Below the pieces are notes generated by a model. The model was given only the letters and a program-made list of their open reading frames with translations, was not told the origin of the DNA and did no database searches. The position numbers were made by a program, and so were the translations under genes. A DNA stretch of 46,900 bases, taken from positions 1 to 46,900 of IMG/VR virus record IMGVR_UViG_3300025928_000014; one strand, given 5' to 3'. This document shows, piece by piece, positions 7,482 through 15,000 of the stretch; the first letter of the stretch is position 1; each line of letters starts with the position of its first letter. The DNA is from a virus.

Positions 7482-10004
7482 ATGCCTACCTATCTCGACA
7501 GCAGCGGCAATCCTGTTTCGGCGACTCCGCCGCCACAGGCCACCTACCTCGACGAGCAGGGCAACCCGCTGAGTGTCGCCGACGCCGCGACTGCGCGCCT
7601 TGCCGCGCGCGGCCTGACACCAGCCGCAGTTAAGGCGGGAGCGGGCGTCACAACGCCTGATCAAATCACCTTTCAAGAGCCGCCGTCGCGATTCCTATCT
7701 GGCGTCGGAAGTGCCATCAATCCTTTGAACTTGGTTCGCATGGACCCCGTCACCAAGACGCTCATCGCATTGACGGGTCACGGCGACATGCCAGGGCAGC
7801 AGGGTATCCGCGCCGCCCAGGCCCGCGGCGAGACGCCTGGTTTATCTGATCTCGCGAGCGGGTTTCTGCAAGAGGCCGGACTGCCGGACCCGATCGGTAC
7901 GGCGAAAGAGTCCTACCATCGCGGCGAGGCGAACCAGACGCGATCTGATCTTTATGGCGGTGTCGCCGGGGCGGCGGCGCTCGCCGGGTTGACTCACGGC
8001 GTGACGAAGGCGTTACCCGCGATCGCGCCTGGGTTGCGGCGCGCTGGGGTTGCTCAGTATGCCGACACGCTCGCGCCAGACGAAAGTGCAAATCGCCCCT
8101 TGGCCGAGTCCATCGCGTCGCGCCTCGGCGATGAAGGCGTTACGCTGCAAAATCCAAAGAAGCAAATCGCTGGAGTCGCGCAACAGCACGCCGACGCGAT
8201 CGACACCACGACTCCTATCCTGAATCGCCCGCAGGCTGCGCGTGTTGGGCCGATTTTGTCCGACATCGAAGCGCAGCGAGATGCTCTCTTCAATGAGGTT
8301 CAGCGTGTGCCAGCGCCAGTAGATCCGGAGTATCGTGCGGCGCTGATCGACAAGCTTAAGCGCCCGATGGGCGAAGTCGTGCAGGATGGCGACGAGTTAG
8401 TAGTGCGGGAGATTGCGCATCCTGATTTCTGGAACAAGGCGAATGAGCTGAACAAGCTGGCCGAGCACATCACCCAGAGTTCGAATCGCGGGATGATTCG
8501 CAACGACGTTCTCGCGAAACTCACGAAGGATTACAACTACGTCGGCGGCACCGTGCAGGGCGGTTACCAGAATCCCGGCATTGATCCGAGATACTTGCCG
8601 GCAAGCACTACCGCGGCCGACGCTATCCGCGATGTAGTGAATCAAGATCCCGCTGCGGCGGCGGCGAACTCCGATAAATCAATGTGGCTTGACGCTATGA
8701 ATAAGCTTCCCAAGGATGCGCAGAAGCCGGTGCCGGTCGCGGCACTTGGTGATACCACGCGCATCCTTCGGAAGACGGTTCTTGGCGGCGCTGCTACCGG
8801 GGCGGCCGGACTACTCGGCGGCCCCGCCGCAGCGGCAACGACGGCGAAGGTAGCCGGGGTTGTTGGCGGCGGCCTGGAACTGATGGACATGCTGAACCGC
8901 GTGCGCGAGAACCCGCTTTACCGGACAACGGTGGGCGGCTACAAAATGCGCCTCGCGAAGGCGATCCAGGCGCGCGATGCGCAGGGCGTCTCGGACCTCG
9001 CCACGCCGCTCATGACGGGCGTCGGATTATCGGATGCTTTCGGTCACGACGCGGCCATCCATCAGGCGGTATCCAATGCGTACGCGCAGTCGAACGGCGA
9101 TCTGAATCTCGCGCGGCAGAATCTATTTTCACAGGAGGCCGTTTATGTCAATCCAGACGGATCAACAGTCCCCGTCCCTCAGCACGTCACAAGGGCCTTC
9201 ATCAACAGCGTCGGAGCCGATTCTAAACACGCCAATTTTGGGATGGCTCCGAGCAATGCGCAAGGCGGGCAAGATCAAACCGGGGGGGCAACTGGCGTTC
9301 GTCAACAAACAGGGACGCCAGATGGCGGGCAGATAACGTCTCCGAAAAGGCAAGGCACAGCCGTAGAGTTTCCGGCTAGCGGTGAACGCGATGAAAATGA
9401 CGCCTTGTTTATGAAACGCACCGCGCCGGATGGCAGCGTGGCGAAGTTTCCGACGCCAGTTCCGCCGTCAACATTGTTGCCGCCTCAGTTCAAGAATGCG
9501 CGCAGCGTTACCTACGGAACGCCAATACCAGGCACCGGCACAATGCCTCCTGAGGACCGCGGACTTTATGGGCTGGCGTTTGAACCCAGCGCGCGCCGCC
9601 AGCAAACCGCCCCGGCTAATACTGTCCTAGTCGATCGCTCGGCCACGGACGAACCAGGCACCTACGCGCACGAGGTCAATCACGCCGTCTATCAAAAGGA
9701 CCTACAACCTCAGCAAAGGCAGCAATTCCAGCAGATGGTAGTGGATGCCATCAATAAAGCTGCCGCCGCTCGCCAATCTGGCGGCCTGCCCGCCGAGCGT
9801 GCGGTTATCGCGACAATCCCGAAAGCAGTCGTGGCATACGCCAATGCCTATCCGCAGAATCACGATCGCGCCTTCAACGAAATGTACGCAGAACTCGGCG
9901 CGCAGTACATGCTGAACCCAACCGCGTTCAAGTCAACGTACCCTCAATGGTATGACCTATTCAAGCAACACTATGGCGGTAAGGAATACGTCCAAACGAA
10001 ATAG
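7482..10004 (+). CDS. Large ejection-type protein with C-terminal zinc metalloprotease motif
   Basis: An 840-residue protein. The N-terminus carries a duplicated YLDxxGNP motif (residues 4 and 22). The middle is Ala/Gly-rich and helical, with glycine-rich segments near 420-465 that could be membrane-active. The C-terminal region has HEVNH at residues 730-734, a classic HExxH zinc site, followed about 66-70 residues later by FNEMYAEL (Glu800 and Glu804), either of which could be the third ligand, as in gluzincin-type proteases. The domain could process virion proteins or open a barrier during DNA entry. The motif is seen directly; activity is inferred. A second reading frame with its own ribosome site lies inside this gene at 9145-9336. 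Confidence 0.65.
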   Translation: MPTYLDSSGNPVSATPPPQATYLDEQGNPLSVADAATARLAARGLTPAAVKAGAGVTTPDQITFQEPPSRFLSGVGSAINPLNLVRMDPVTKTLIALTGHGDMPGQQGIRAAQARGETPGLSDLASGFLQEAGLPDPIGTAKESYHRGEANQTRSDLYGGVAGAAALAGLTHGVTKALPAIAPGLRRAGVAQYADTLAPDESANRPLAESIASRLGDEGVTLQNPKKQIAGVAQQHADAIDTTTPILNRPQAARVGPILSDIEAQRDALFNEVQRVPAPVDPEYRAALIDKLKRPMGEVVQDGDELVVREIAHPDFWNKANELNKLAEHITQSSNRGMIRNDVLAKLTKDYNYVGGTVQGGYQNPGIDPRYLPASTTAADAIRDVVNQDPAAAAANSDKSMWLDAMNKLPKDAQKPVPVAALGDTTRILRKTVLGGAATGAAGLLGGPAAAATTAKVAGVVGGGLELMDMLNRVRENPLYRTTVGGYKMRLAKAIQARDAQGVSDLATPLMTGVGLSDAFGHDAAIHQAVSNAYAQSNGDLNLARQNLFSQEAVYVNPDGSTVPVPQHVTRAFINSVGADSKHANFGMAPSNAQGGQDQTGGATGVRQQTGTPDGGQITSPKRQGTAVEFPASGERDENDALFMKRTAPDGSVAKFPTPVPPSTLLPPQFKNARSVTYGTPIPGTGTMPPEDRGLYGLAFEPSARRQQTAPANTVLVDRSATDEPGTYAHEVNHAVYQKDLQPQQRQQFQQMVVDAINKAAAARQSGGLPAERAVIATIPKAVVAYANAYPQNHDRAFNEMYAELGAQYMLNPTAFKSTYPQWYDLFKQHYGGKEYVQTK
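9145..9336 (+). CDS. Possible nested small gene inside the ejection-protease gene
   Basis: A 63-residue reading frame in the +1 frame of the host gene. Its ATG is preceded by CAGGAGG at 9131-9137, a near-perfect ribosome site at normal distance. The protein has a Ser/Thr/Gln-rich N-terminus, a middle IxGWLRAMRKAGKIK segment and a basic C-terminus. Out-of-frame ORFs of this length are common in GC-rich DNA, so the main support is the ribosome site. It may also be a chance match. Confidence 0.35.
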   Translation: MSIQTDQQSPSLSTSQGPSSTASEPILNTPILGWLRAMRKAGKIKPGGQLAFVNKQGRQMAGR

Positions 10005-10013
10005 GAGGCGCAG

Positions 10014-10151
10014 ATGCTCGTACTCATTCTCTGGATTGCGGCGTTCGTTCTATTCGCACTGGCGGCGTTCAATGTGCCGTCGAAATGGAATCTCGGCTGG
10101 CTCGGCGCGGCGTGTGCGACTCTGGCCTATCTCATCGCACATTGGAAGTGA
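10014..10151 (+). CDS. Tiny two-TM membrane protein (holin candidate)
   Basis: A 45-residue protein with GGAGG at 10003-10007, seven bases before the ATG. Residues 2-19 and 28-43 are hydrophobic and separated by a short polar turn (NVPSKWN), giving a two-pass hairpin. It is the first of a group of small membrane or coiled-coil genes closing the late operon, where phages often place lysis genes. Holin function is inferred from size, topology and position. Confidence 0.6.
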   Translation: MLVLILWIAAFVLFALAAFNVPSKWNLGWLGAACATLAYLIAHWK

Positions 10152-10196
10152 GGAAGTGCGACCATGTCGCTAGCATTGATTCGGGAGGACGCAAGG

Positions 10197-10550
10197 ATGG
10201 CCGAGGAAACCCCTGGAGAGGACACCGAGCGCATACCGCGGCAAAACTACGGGCGCCGTGTATACGACGACAAAGCGCCATCCGATTGGCAAAAGCCTGG
10301 TTTCTGGCTTTCTGCGCTCGGCTTCCTTCTGACAATCGCGCTCGTGTTGTTGTCGTCGATTTGGAACAAGGTCACTTCTATTGAGGCCGGGATTGCCGCC
10401 TTGAACGTGGACAGCGGAAAGTTGGCCGCAAAACTGGAGTTTCACCAGCAGCAAATGAACAAGATCGAATCGCGCGCCGACATACTTGAAGCGCGTATCA
10501 TTTCCCTGGAGAAAGCGGCGGCCAGACTGGAAGCCGAAAGGAGCAAGTGA
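10197..10550 (+). CDS. Single-TM coiled-coil protein, lysis-module candidate
   Basis: A 117-residue protein from the ATG at 10197, chosen because GGGAGG ends eight bases before it. An in-frame ATG at 10164 with a weaker GAGGA would add 11 residues. A charged N-terminus is followed by a membrane segment at about residues 36-56 (WLSALGFLLTIALVLLSSIW) and a heptad-patterned coiled coil to the C-terminus. The topology resembles membrane-anchored phage lysis accessories such as an inner-membrane spanin, but no family is recognised. Its TGA overlaps the next start. Confidence 0.6.
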   Translation: MAEETPGEDTERIPRQNYGRRVYDDKAPSDWQKPGFWLSALGFLLTIALVLLSSIWNKVTSIEAGIAALNVDSGKLAAKLEFHQQQMNKIESRADILEARIISLEKAAARLEAERSK

Positions 10551-10819
10551 TGTGTGCAGCATGCAAGATCATCATCGACGGATACGGCGCCCTGAAGTCT
10601 TCTGCCGATGCTCTCGGCCACGTCGGCGAAGTGTTCTGCGAATCACTCATGAAGGGACGCGAGGCCGGAACGCTCACTGAGGAGCAGATGGACCGCGCTG
10701 CGGTATTCAGCCAAGAGCTGTGCGACTACGCGAAGGAGCTCGACTCTTTCCGGTGGAAGATCATCTACTTCGTCGGCGAGTTGGCGCAGGAGAGCGTACA
10801 CAAAAAGGCGCCGCAGTGA
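10550..10819 (+). CDS. Small protein of unknown function
   Basis: An 89-residue protein from the ATG at 10550, which overlaps the previous stop (TGATG) and follows a GGAG site. An in-frame GTG sits one codon upstream. The N-terminus has a CAAC motif (Cys2 and Cys5) and further Cys residues occur near 30 and 58. The rest is helical and soluble. No known family is recognised. It lies between two membrane/coiled-coil genes of the presumed lysis cluster. Confidence 0.6.
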   Translation: MCAACKIIIDGYGALKSSADALGHVGEVFCESLMKGREAGTLTEEQMDRAAVFSQELCDYAKELDSFRWKIIYFVGELAQESVHKKAPQ

Positions 10820-10820
10820 C

Positions 10821-11207
10821 GTGACTGATGCCGCACAGATCGCATTAATCTCTGGCGGGTTCACGCTCGCCGGCGTTGTCTTTAACGGCCTGTTCGCGCT
10901 GGCATTGAAGTGGAACCAGCGGACATTGCGGGACGAGTCACACGCCGAACACGTCGTCACTGGTGAACGTCTCGGCGCACTGGCCGAACAAGCCGCAGTC
11001 GTAGTGACACAGCAAAACGTCGTCGCGCAGCAGCTATCCGCGCAGCTCGCCCAGAACACGGCCATGACGGGCGAAGCTGCGGCGGCAAGCAAGGAGGCGG
11101 CTTCTGTCGCGAACGACGTGAACAACAAGATCGCCGCGACGCTCAGCGTGGTTCAGGAACAGCAGGCGCAGGAAGCGCAGCGGCAGGACGACGAGCATCA
11201 CCGCTAG
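10821..11207 (+). CDS. N-anchored coiled-coil membrane protein, end of late operon
   Basis: A 128-residue protein with a GTG start one base after the previous stop. Residues about 6-29 form one membrane segment, and the remainder is Ala/Gln-rich helical coiled coil. It is the last rightward gene. Its stop TAG shares the palindrome CTAG (11204-11207) with the stop of the convergent leftward gene, so no intergenic terminator separates the two. A role in lysis or in the envelope is plausible but not shown. Confidence 0.6.
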   Translation: MTDAAQIALISGGFTLAGVVFNGLFALALKWNQRTLRDESHAEHVVTGERLGALAEQAAVVVTQQNVVAQQLSAQLAQNTAMTGEAAAASKEAASVANDVNNKIAATLSVVQEQQAQEAQRQDDEHHR

Positions 11208-11383
11208 GTCGTCGTCACCTCATCCATCCGCAGCCTGAAAATGTGGTCCTCGTCGAATTCCACGATGACGACGCCGAGTTTCGGGTAGACGCGTAGCACG
11301 CGGCCCTGTCGTTCGCCGAACACGATCGCGGTTAGGCGAGGGGCTGGCACCTGATAGATTCGCACCTTGTCGTTAGGCTTCAC
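11204..11383 (-). CDS. Small beta-rich protein, unknown function
   Basis: A 59-residue protein from the GTG at 11383. In-frame ATGs at 11413 and 11443 lie within the upstream gene and give an unnatural Ser/Gly-rich start. The sequence (DKVRIYQVP..., VLRVYPKLGVVIVEF) looks like a small SH3- or KOW-like barrel. It overlaps the 3' end of the DUF5131 gene by 11 bases and is the last gene of the leftward block. No function is assigned. Confidence 0.55.
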   Translation of the reverse strand: MKPNDKVRIYQVPAPRLTAIVFGERQGRVLRVYPKLGVVIVEFDEDHIFRLRMDEVTTT

Positions 11384-12281
11384 GTGGGAACTCGTTCCAC
11401 TCGCGCCCATCGAGTAGGCGACCGGCGGTTTTCTTGCCGACACGATTCATTTCGACGTTGTCGCGTTCCCTCGTGATGCCGTTGAAGTCGCCGTGCTTGT
11501 CGATTCGCATCTCGACTTGTGATGCGTGAGCGCATAGCTGCGGATTCTGATCGGTGGGAAGCCACTCTCCCCACTGCTTAAAGTGAAAGGCCACGCCCGC
11601 CGCGATGCACTGATCGCGAAGTGTCCGTGCCCAATCGGGATGCATCGGACGCGCTGCCGGGCCGCTCTCTCCACCGACAACAACCCACTCGATTCCGCGG
11701 CCTTTGTGTGGCACGGCTTCATAAAGCCACGTATGCGAATCAAGATCGACCGACCCCAACAACGGCTCAATGCTAAGCCAGAGTGGCGCATCGCCGACGA
11801 GAGCACGCAGTTTCAGCAACTCCGGTATTCGCTGGTTTGCCGTCGCCTGATCTTCGACCGAGCAACCCCACCATGCGTTCTTCGGAATCAGCGACGGAAA
11901 CGCGCCGAGGTACCTGCGCATCTTGGCGAGTCGTTTCGTGAGCACGAGCCAATCGAGATGCGGCGTGCTGCCGATCGTGCGCATCAGCGCATCACGCCAA
12001 TCGTCAGGTACTTCCTCGTCGAAGACATCAGAGAGCGAGGCGGTGAAGACCTTGATTCGTCGGCCTTCCTTGATCGCCTGCCGCTCCCACGCGAACGGCT
12101 TCCGCCTGTTGGCTTCCGATGTGAGGTAACGAGCGTTGCCCTTGCCCCACTTCGCACGACCGTAACGGTGATCCTGCTCGCGCTCCGCGTAACAGTTGTC
12201 GCAACCTGCCGACACCTTCGTGCAACCGATCCACTCGTTATGAGTGTTGTCGGTCCACGTGATGTGAGAATTCTCAGCCAT
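11373..12281 (-). CDS. Phage Gp37/Gp68 family protein (DUF5131)
   Basis: A 302-residue protein with GAGG nine bases before the ATG. The N-terminus has the family hallmark: a Trp/Gly lead-in followed by Cys20, Cys27 and Cys30 (GCTKVSAGCDNCYAE). Downstream it has DVFDEEVPDDWRDAL, WLVLTKR, SVEDQATANQRIP, WLSIEPLLG and VVVGGESGP blocks, all typical of the Gp37/Gp68 family. The Cys cluster and overall pattern suggest a radical-SAM-like TIM-barrel enzyme binding an iron-sulfur cluster. The substrate is not established. Family assignment is firm; chemistry is inferred. Confidence 0.85.
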   Translation of the reverse strand: MAENSHITWTDNTHNEWIGCTKVSAGCDNCYAEREQDHRYGRAKWGKGNARYLTSEANRRKPFAWERQAIKEGRRIKVFTASLSDVFDEEVPDDWRDALMRTIGSTPHLDWLVLTKRLAKMRRYLGAFPSLIPKNAWWGCSVEDQATANQRIPELLKLRALVGDAPLWLSIEPLLGSVDLDSHTWLYEAVPHKGRGIEWVVVGGESGPAARPMHPDWARTLRDQCIAAGVAFHFKQWGEWLPTDQNPQLCAHASQVEMRIDKHGDFNGITRERDNVEMNRVGKKTAGRLLDGREWNEFPREA

Positions 12282-12292
12282 TGGTTGTTACC

Positions 12293-12487
12293 TCATTGCC
12301 GTAACTTGACCTGCGCCTTCCCGTCGTTGACCGCGCGCCGTTCGTAGAAAGAACTGTCACGCTGAACCGCCCGTTCAAGCCGCGCGACGCGTGCCCGAAG
12401 TTCGGCGTTCTCTTGTTCTTTCAAACGACAGCCCTCGCAGCGCTCGGAATCGGTGACGGGTCGGAACGGGTGAACGGATTGGGCCAT
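12293..12487 (-). CDS. Small CxxC coiled-coil protein
   Basis: A 64-residue protein with GGAGG before the ATG. It has one CEGC motif near residue 17 followed by a charged helix with heptads (LKEQENAELRARVARLE). Such proteins may dimerise through the coiled coil and a shared zinc site. The stop region contains the ribosome site of the DUF5131 gene, so the two are probably cotranslated. Function unknown. Confidence 0.6.
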   Translation of the reverse strand: MAQSVHPFRPVTDSERCEGCRLKEQENAELRARVARLERAVQRDSSFYERRAVNDGKAQVKLRQ

Positions 12488-12499
12488 ACGCCCTCCAGC

Positions 12500-12964
12500 C
12501 TACACCGAAACAGCGTCGAGGGCCGCTCGCAACTCTCGCCCCCCGCTGCAAATCTTGGCATCGCGGTACATGAGTTCCGGCTCCTGCTGTTCAATGCCAT
12601 CGGGGTAGTAAACAATCGCCGACCCGAATTCGCGGTAGCCGCACTCGATTCGTCCGAGATGAAAGCCGAATTCCGTGTGCGCTGAACGATTGCACGGGAG
12701 AACGAGAACGCACGCATCGGCGTCGCGCAGGGCCTCCATATCGCGCGTGTGGCCCGCTGCCGCCATGGGATGCTGAAGGCACGCACGAAAAGCGGACGGT
12801 GGCCACGGCTGCCAGCTCGGGATTTGCTCCCACTGGAATCCGCCAGGGATACCCTCGCCGTCAGGTTCGCGAAAGTCATAGACCGCGTGCCCAATGCTGC
12901 GCAGAAACCGTACAGCTTCGGGCTGATGTGGGTTGCGCCAGGAAGAGGCGACGTAAATCTTCAC
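12500..12964 (-). CDS. Nucleoside 2-deoxyribosyltransferase-like protein
   Basis: A 154-residue protein starting with GTG that overlaps the previous stop (GTGA), after a purine-rich AGGGGGCG site. The start MKIYVASSWRN, the motif GHAVYDFR, and the nucleotide-site segment ADACVLVLPCNRSAHTEFG (Glu98 as probable catalytic residue) fit the 2-deoxyribosyltransferase fold (a Rossmann-like flavodoxin topology). Enzymes of this fold exchange or hydrolyse bases of (deoxy)nucleosides or related N-glycosides. In a phage this could serve nucleotide salvage, base modification or removal of a signalling nucleotide; the context does not decide. Confidence 0.7.
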   Translation of the reverse strand: MKIYVASSWRNPHQPEAVRFLRSIGHAVYDFREPDGEGIPGGFQWEQIPSWQPWPPSAFRACLQHPMAAAGHTRDMEALRDADACVLVLPCNRSAHTEFGFHLGRIECGYREFGSAIVYYPDGIEQQEPELMYRDAKICSGGRELRAALDAVSV

Positions 12965-13443
12965 TTCGCCCCCTTCTTCTTCCCCTTTGGCTCGGTCGCA
13001 TTCTCCGTCTTCGGCTGCCGAGGACCGCGCTTGAAACTCGGCGTGAAGTCGAGAGCAGATTCCGTCGTCGTCTTCACCGTCTTCACGTACGGGGCCACGC
13101 TGGTGTCCTGAAGGATGCGGTACCGGCCTGCACCGAACGTGTCGGAACTCTTCAATTCCTTCCGCACGTCGGTGACTTCGCCCTCCCGGTGCGCGACGAG
13201 TACCAGATCGTCCTCGGCGTTGTCAACACTAGCCTTCATCGCGCGAGGGGATGCGTGCTGCTGTAGCGGCACTCCCTGCAACTCGTCCAACCGTTTGAGG
13301 TCGCGTTGCAAAGATTCGATGCGCCGCTCGATCTCTTCGCGGCAGTTGATGGCGCGGTCGGCTAATTCGCGCGCACGATGTCCCATCGCTTCGATCTCAC
13401 CTACGGGCGGTTGTTCGGGGCTGGTTTCGTTATCTCTGTACAT
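12961..13443 (-). CDS. Helical protein with basic tail, unknown function
   Basis: A 160-residue protein with GGGAGG before the ATG. Residues 20-60 form a charged coiled coil (REEIERRIESLQRDLKRLDEL), the middle part is mixed, and the C-terminus is Lys-rich (KGKKKGAK), which could bind nucleic acid. Its TGA overlaps the GTG of the deoxyribosyltransferase-like gene. No family is recognised. Confidence 0.6.
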   Translation of the reverse strand: MYRDNETSPEQPPVGEIEAMGHRARELADRAINCREEIERRIESLQRDLKRLDELQGVPLQQHASPRAMKASVDNAEDDLVLVAHREGEVTDVRKELKSSDTFGAGRYRILQDTSVAPYVKTVKTTTESALDFTPSFKRGPRQPKTENATEPKGKKKGAK

Positions 13444-13464
13444 GCTGCCTCCCTCTTGATTCGC

Positions 13465-13674
13465 TCAGTGGATGCGGGTGTAGTCGTAACCGCTCGCCAC
13501 CCGCTGTTCGATGTACGACTCGTACTTTTGCTCTCGCTTCAACTCGCGCGCGGCCTGTCGCGTCGGCGCGCCGACGAAATGCCCATCGTCGCCCATCACG
13601 CGGTACGGCGGGTTGTGCCTGTCGTGCAGTTTGGCGGCGAGTGCGGTGCGCCGGGCCAGTTTCTTTCTGTTCAT
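13465..13674 (-). CDS. Small basic protein, unknown
   Basis: A 69-residue protein from the ATG at 13674, chosen because GAGGG lies eight bases upstream; the longer frame to 13809 has no ribosome site and Ser/Arg-rich sequence. It is rich in Lys, Arg and Tyr (MNRKKLARRTALAAKLHDRH, then YESYIEQRVASGYDYTRIH). Nucleic-acid binding is possible. Function unknown. Confidence 0.6.
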   Translation of the reverse strand: MNRKKLARRTALAAKLHDRHNPPYRVMGDDGHFVGAPTRQAARELKREQKYESYIEQRVASGYDYTRIH

Positions 13675-13720
13675 TCTCAACCCTCTATTCAAGAAAGAGA
13701 ACGGCCAACCGCGACGGCTA

Positions 13721-13855
13721 TCAGCAGCGGAGGGTGAGTGCGCGACGGATTTTCGCGGCGGCTGACCGTTCCGATGTGATGACGAGTGGCACGATTTTCT
13801 CACTGCCACCTTCTTCTACCTGGTACGTGCTTCCGTCATCCAGAGTTCTCGTCAT
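13721..13855 (-). CDS. Small protein of 44 residues
   Basis: A short frame with ATG at 13855 (GTG one codon upstream). The protein is acidic then basic, with a DDGSTYQVEEGGSEKIVPL segment and a C-terminus AKIRRALTLRC. Its coding character resembles neighbouring genes and it fills an otherwise empty stretch on the coding strand. No strong ribosome site is visible, so support is moderate. Function unknown. Confidence 0.45.
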   Translation of the reverse strand: MTRTLDDGSTYQVEEGGSEKIVPLVITSERSAAAKIRRALTLRC

Positions 13856-13879
13856 CACACCGCAACGCTGCCGTTCCGA

Positions 13880-14008
13880 AAGGTGCCCGTCCTGAGAGCC
13901 GCATCGCAGTGGCGCCGACCCGCGGCTTCTGCAATGCGAACATGAACGGGCACCTACCGCAACGGGCGACTCGGCGCTGTAGGCAGTGGCGCCGAATCGC
14001 CGCGCCGC
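13880..14008. other. Gene-free stretch with repeated and hairpin-forming sequence
   Basis: No gene is supported here. The 13-base word GCAGTGGCGCCGA occurs at 13906-13918 and again at 13983-13995. AGGTGCCCGT at 13881-13890 is the exact inverse complement of ACGGGCACCT at 13946-13955. On the minus strand TCGGCGC and GCGCCGA can pair around an 11-base loop next to the second copy. The stretch lies between two leftward genes and could be a structured leader or a small RNA. Confidence 0.4.
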
Positions 14009-14359
14009 TTACTTCTTCGCGGACGCCTCTTTCGTGATGTCGTATTGCAACGTCTCTTTGTCGAGGATGGCCGCGTAGTAATCGCCGTTGCGGTACACGC
14101 GCAGCTTGTTGCCTTTCTTATCTTCTTCCTCGGTGAGCTCGTCGCGGTGTTCCTTGAGCGCTTCGTAGAGCTTGAATTCCTTCGCTTTCAACTCTTCTTC
14201 CAGCCCTTCGGTGATCTCCGCAACTTCGACGCGCTTCTTCTTCGCCTGTGCAATTGCCGTCTCGATTGCGGGGATCTTCTCCCGCTCGGCGCGCACATCG
14301 CCGATGGTGTCCACCATTTCATCGTCGCCGGGGCGGTCACTCTTGCTGTTTTTTGCCAT
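14009..14359 (-). CDS. Charged coiled-coil protein, unknown
   Basis: A 116-residue protein with GGAGGAG right before the ATG. It is highly charged and helical (ETAIAQAKKKRVEVAEITEG, EELKAKEFKLYEALKEHRDE), ending in a short beta segment KLRVYRNGDYYAAIL. This is a common architecture for small phage proteins without known function. It follows the 48-residue zinc-finger-like gene by nine bases. Confidence 0.6.
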   Translation of the reverse strand: MAKNSKSDRPGDDEMVDTIGDVRAEREKIPAIETAIAQAKKKRVEVAEITEGLEEELKAKEFKLYEALKEHRDELTEEEDKKGNKLRVYRNGDYYAAILDKETLQYDITKEASAKK

Positions 14360-14368
14360 CGTCTCCTC

Positions 14369-14515
14369 CTACGTCCGTACGTGCCGCGCGTGTATGCGTT
14401 TCGTTCCTTGGTGTCGGATCTGCGATCCCGGCTTGATGTTCTCGCCGCACTTGTCGCAGATTGCCGCCTTCCGAGCCGTCCGGAGTGCCCACAGTTTGTA
14501 ATTCGGCTTCGCCAT
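14369..14515 (-). CDS. 48-residue zinc-finger-like protein
   Basis: A short gene with a perfect AGGAGG site five bases before its ATG. The protein is basic. It has one CDKC motif (Cys19, Cys22), a turn ENIKPGSQIRH, and further His residues near the C-terminus that could complete a zinc site. It belongs to the string of small Cys/His proteins in this operon. Function unknown. Confidence 0.65.
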   Translation of the reverse strand: MAKPNYKLWALRTARKAAICDKCGENIKPGSQIRHQGTKRIHARHVRT

Positions 14516-14561
14516 CTGTACCTCCTGAGCGCGGCAGTTTATACATGGAGTTATAAACGTG

Positions 14562-14828
14562 TCAAGGAATATTCTTCAATGTCCCATAAACGCGCCGAAG
14601 TTTCGAGTTCGCGTTGTTGCAGTCGCCGCAGCCGCCGCGCCCCTTCCTGCGACTTACGGCCATCACGTGAAGTCCCGCGGCGCACATCTCCTGCGGCTTG
14701 CGGCCTCGTCTTGTTGGCGCGTTCCGGACTGCCTCGCGCAGCATCTTCCGCTGCGTTCGGTACAGCGGCATGGTGCGGATCATCGCGGCCAGCGATTCAA
14801 TATCGGATATTGAAAATGCGTCGCTCAT
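14562..14828 (-). CDS. Small basic Cys-containing protein
   Basis: An 88-residue protein with GAGGACC before the ATG. The N-terminal half is helical. The C-terminal half is Arg/Lys-rich, with CAAGLH near residue 49 and CGDC near 67, a plausible zinc-binding arrangement. It overlaps the gene upstream by 32 bases. Function unknown; nucleic-acid binding is possible. Confidence 0.55.
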   Translation of the reverse strand: MSDAFSISDIESLAAMIRTMPLYRTQRKMLREAVRNAPTRRGRKPQEMCAAGLHVMAVSRRKGRGGCGDCNNANSKLRRVYGTLKNIP

Positions 14829-15000
14829 GCGGTCCTCGGAAGTCTTCGATGATGACGCAATTGCAGCGCGGGCAGAGCAGATCAGCGCGCCCGTCGATTG
14901 CGACCTGTACCCAGCGCGGATCGTATCGGTGCGTCCGGCAGCAAAACGGGACCGGTTCGGGGACGAACGCCCCGTCGTTCATCGCGTCATCGATGTACAT
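14797..15000 (-). CDS. Small zinc-ribbon-like protein
   Basis: A 67-residue protein from the ATG at 15000; an ATG six codons in is also possible. It has CC near residue 20 and a CPRCNC motif near residue 43, flanked by short beta segments, typical of a zinc ribbon. The upstream sequence in the same frame also looks protein-like (ARALWIVGSF before the Met) but reaches a TAG without a normal start, so the true 5' end is uncertain. Function unknown. Confidence 0.5.
   Translation of the reverse strand: MYIDDAMNDGAFVPEPVPFCCRTHRYDPRWVQVAIDGRADLLCPRCNCVIIEDFRGPHERRIFNIRY

Noticed and set aside
11583-12347. 254-residue rightward frame opposite the DUF5131 gene
   Set aside because: Arg/Pro-rich composition with no ribosome site; the opposite strand encodes a clearly conserved protein.
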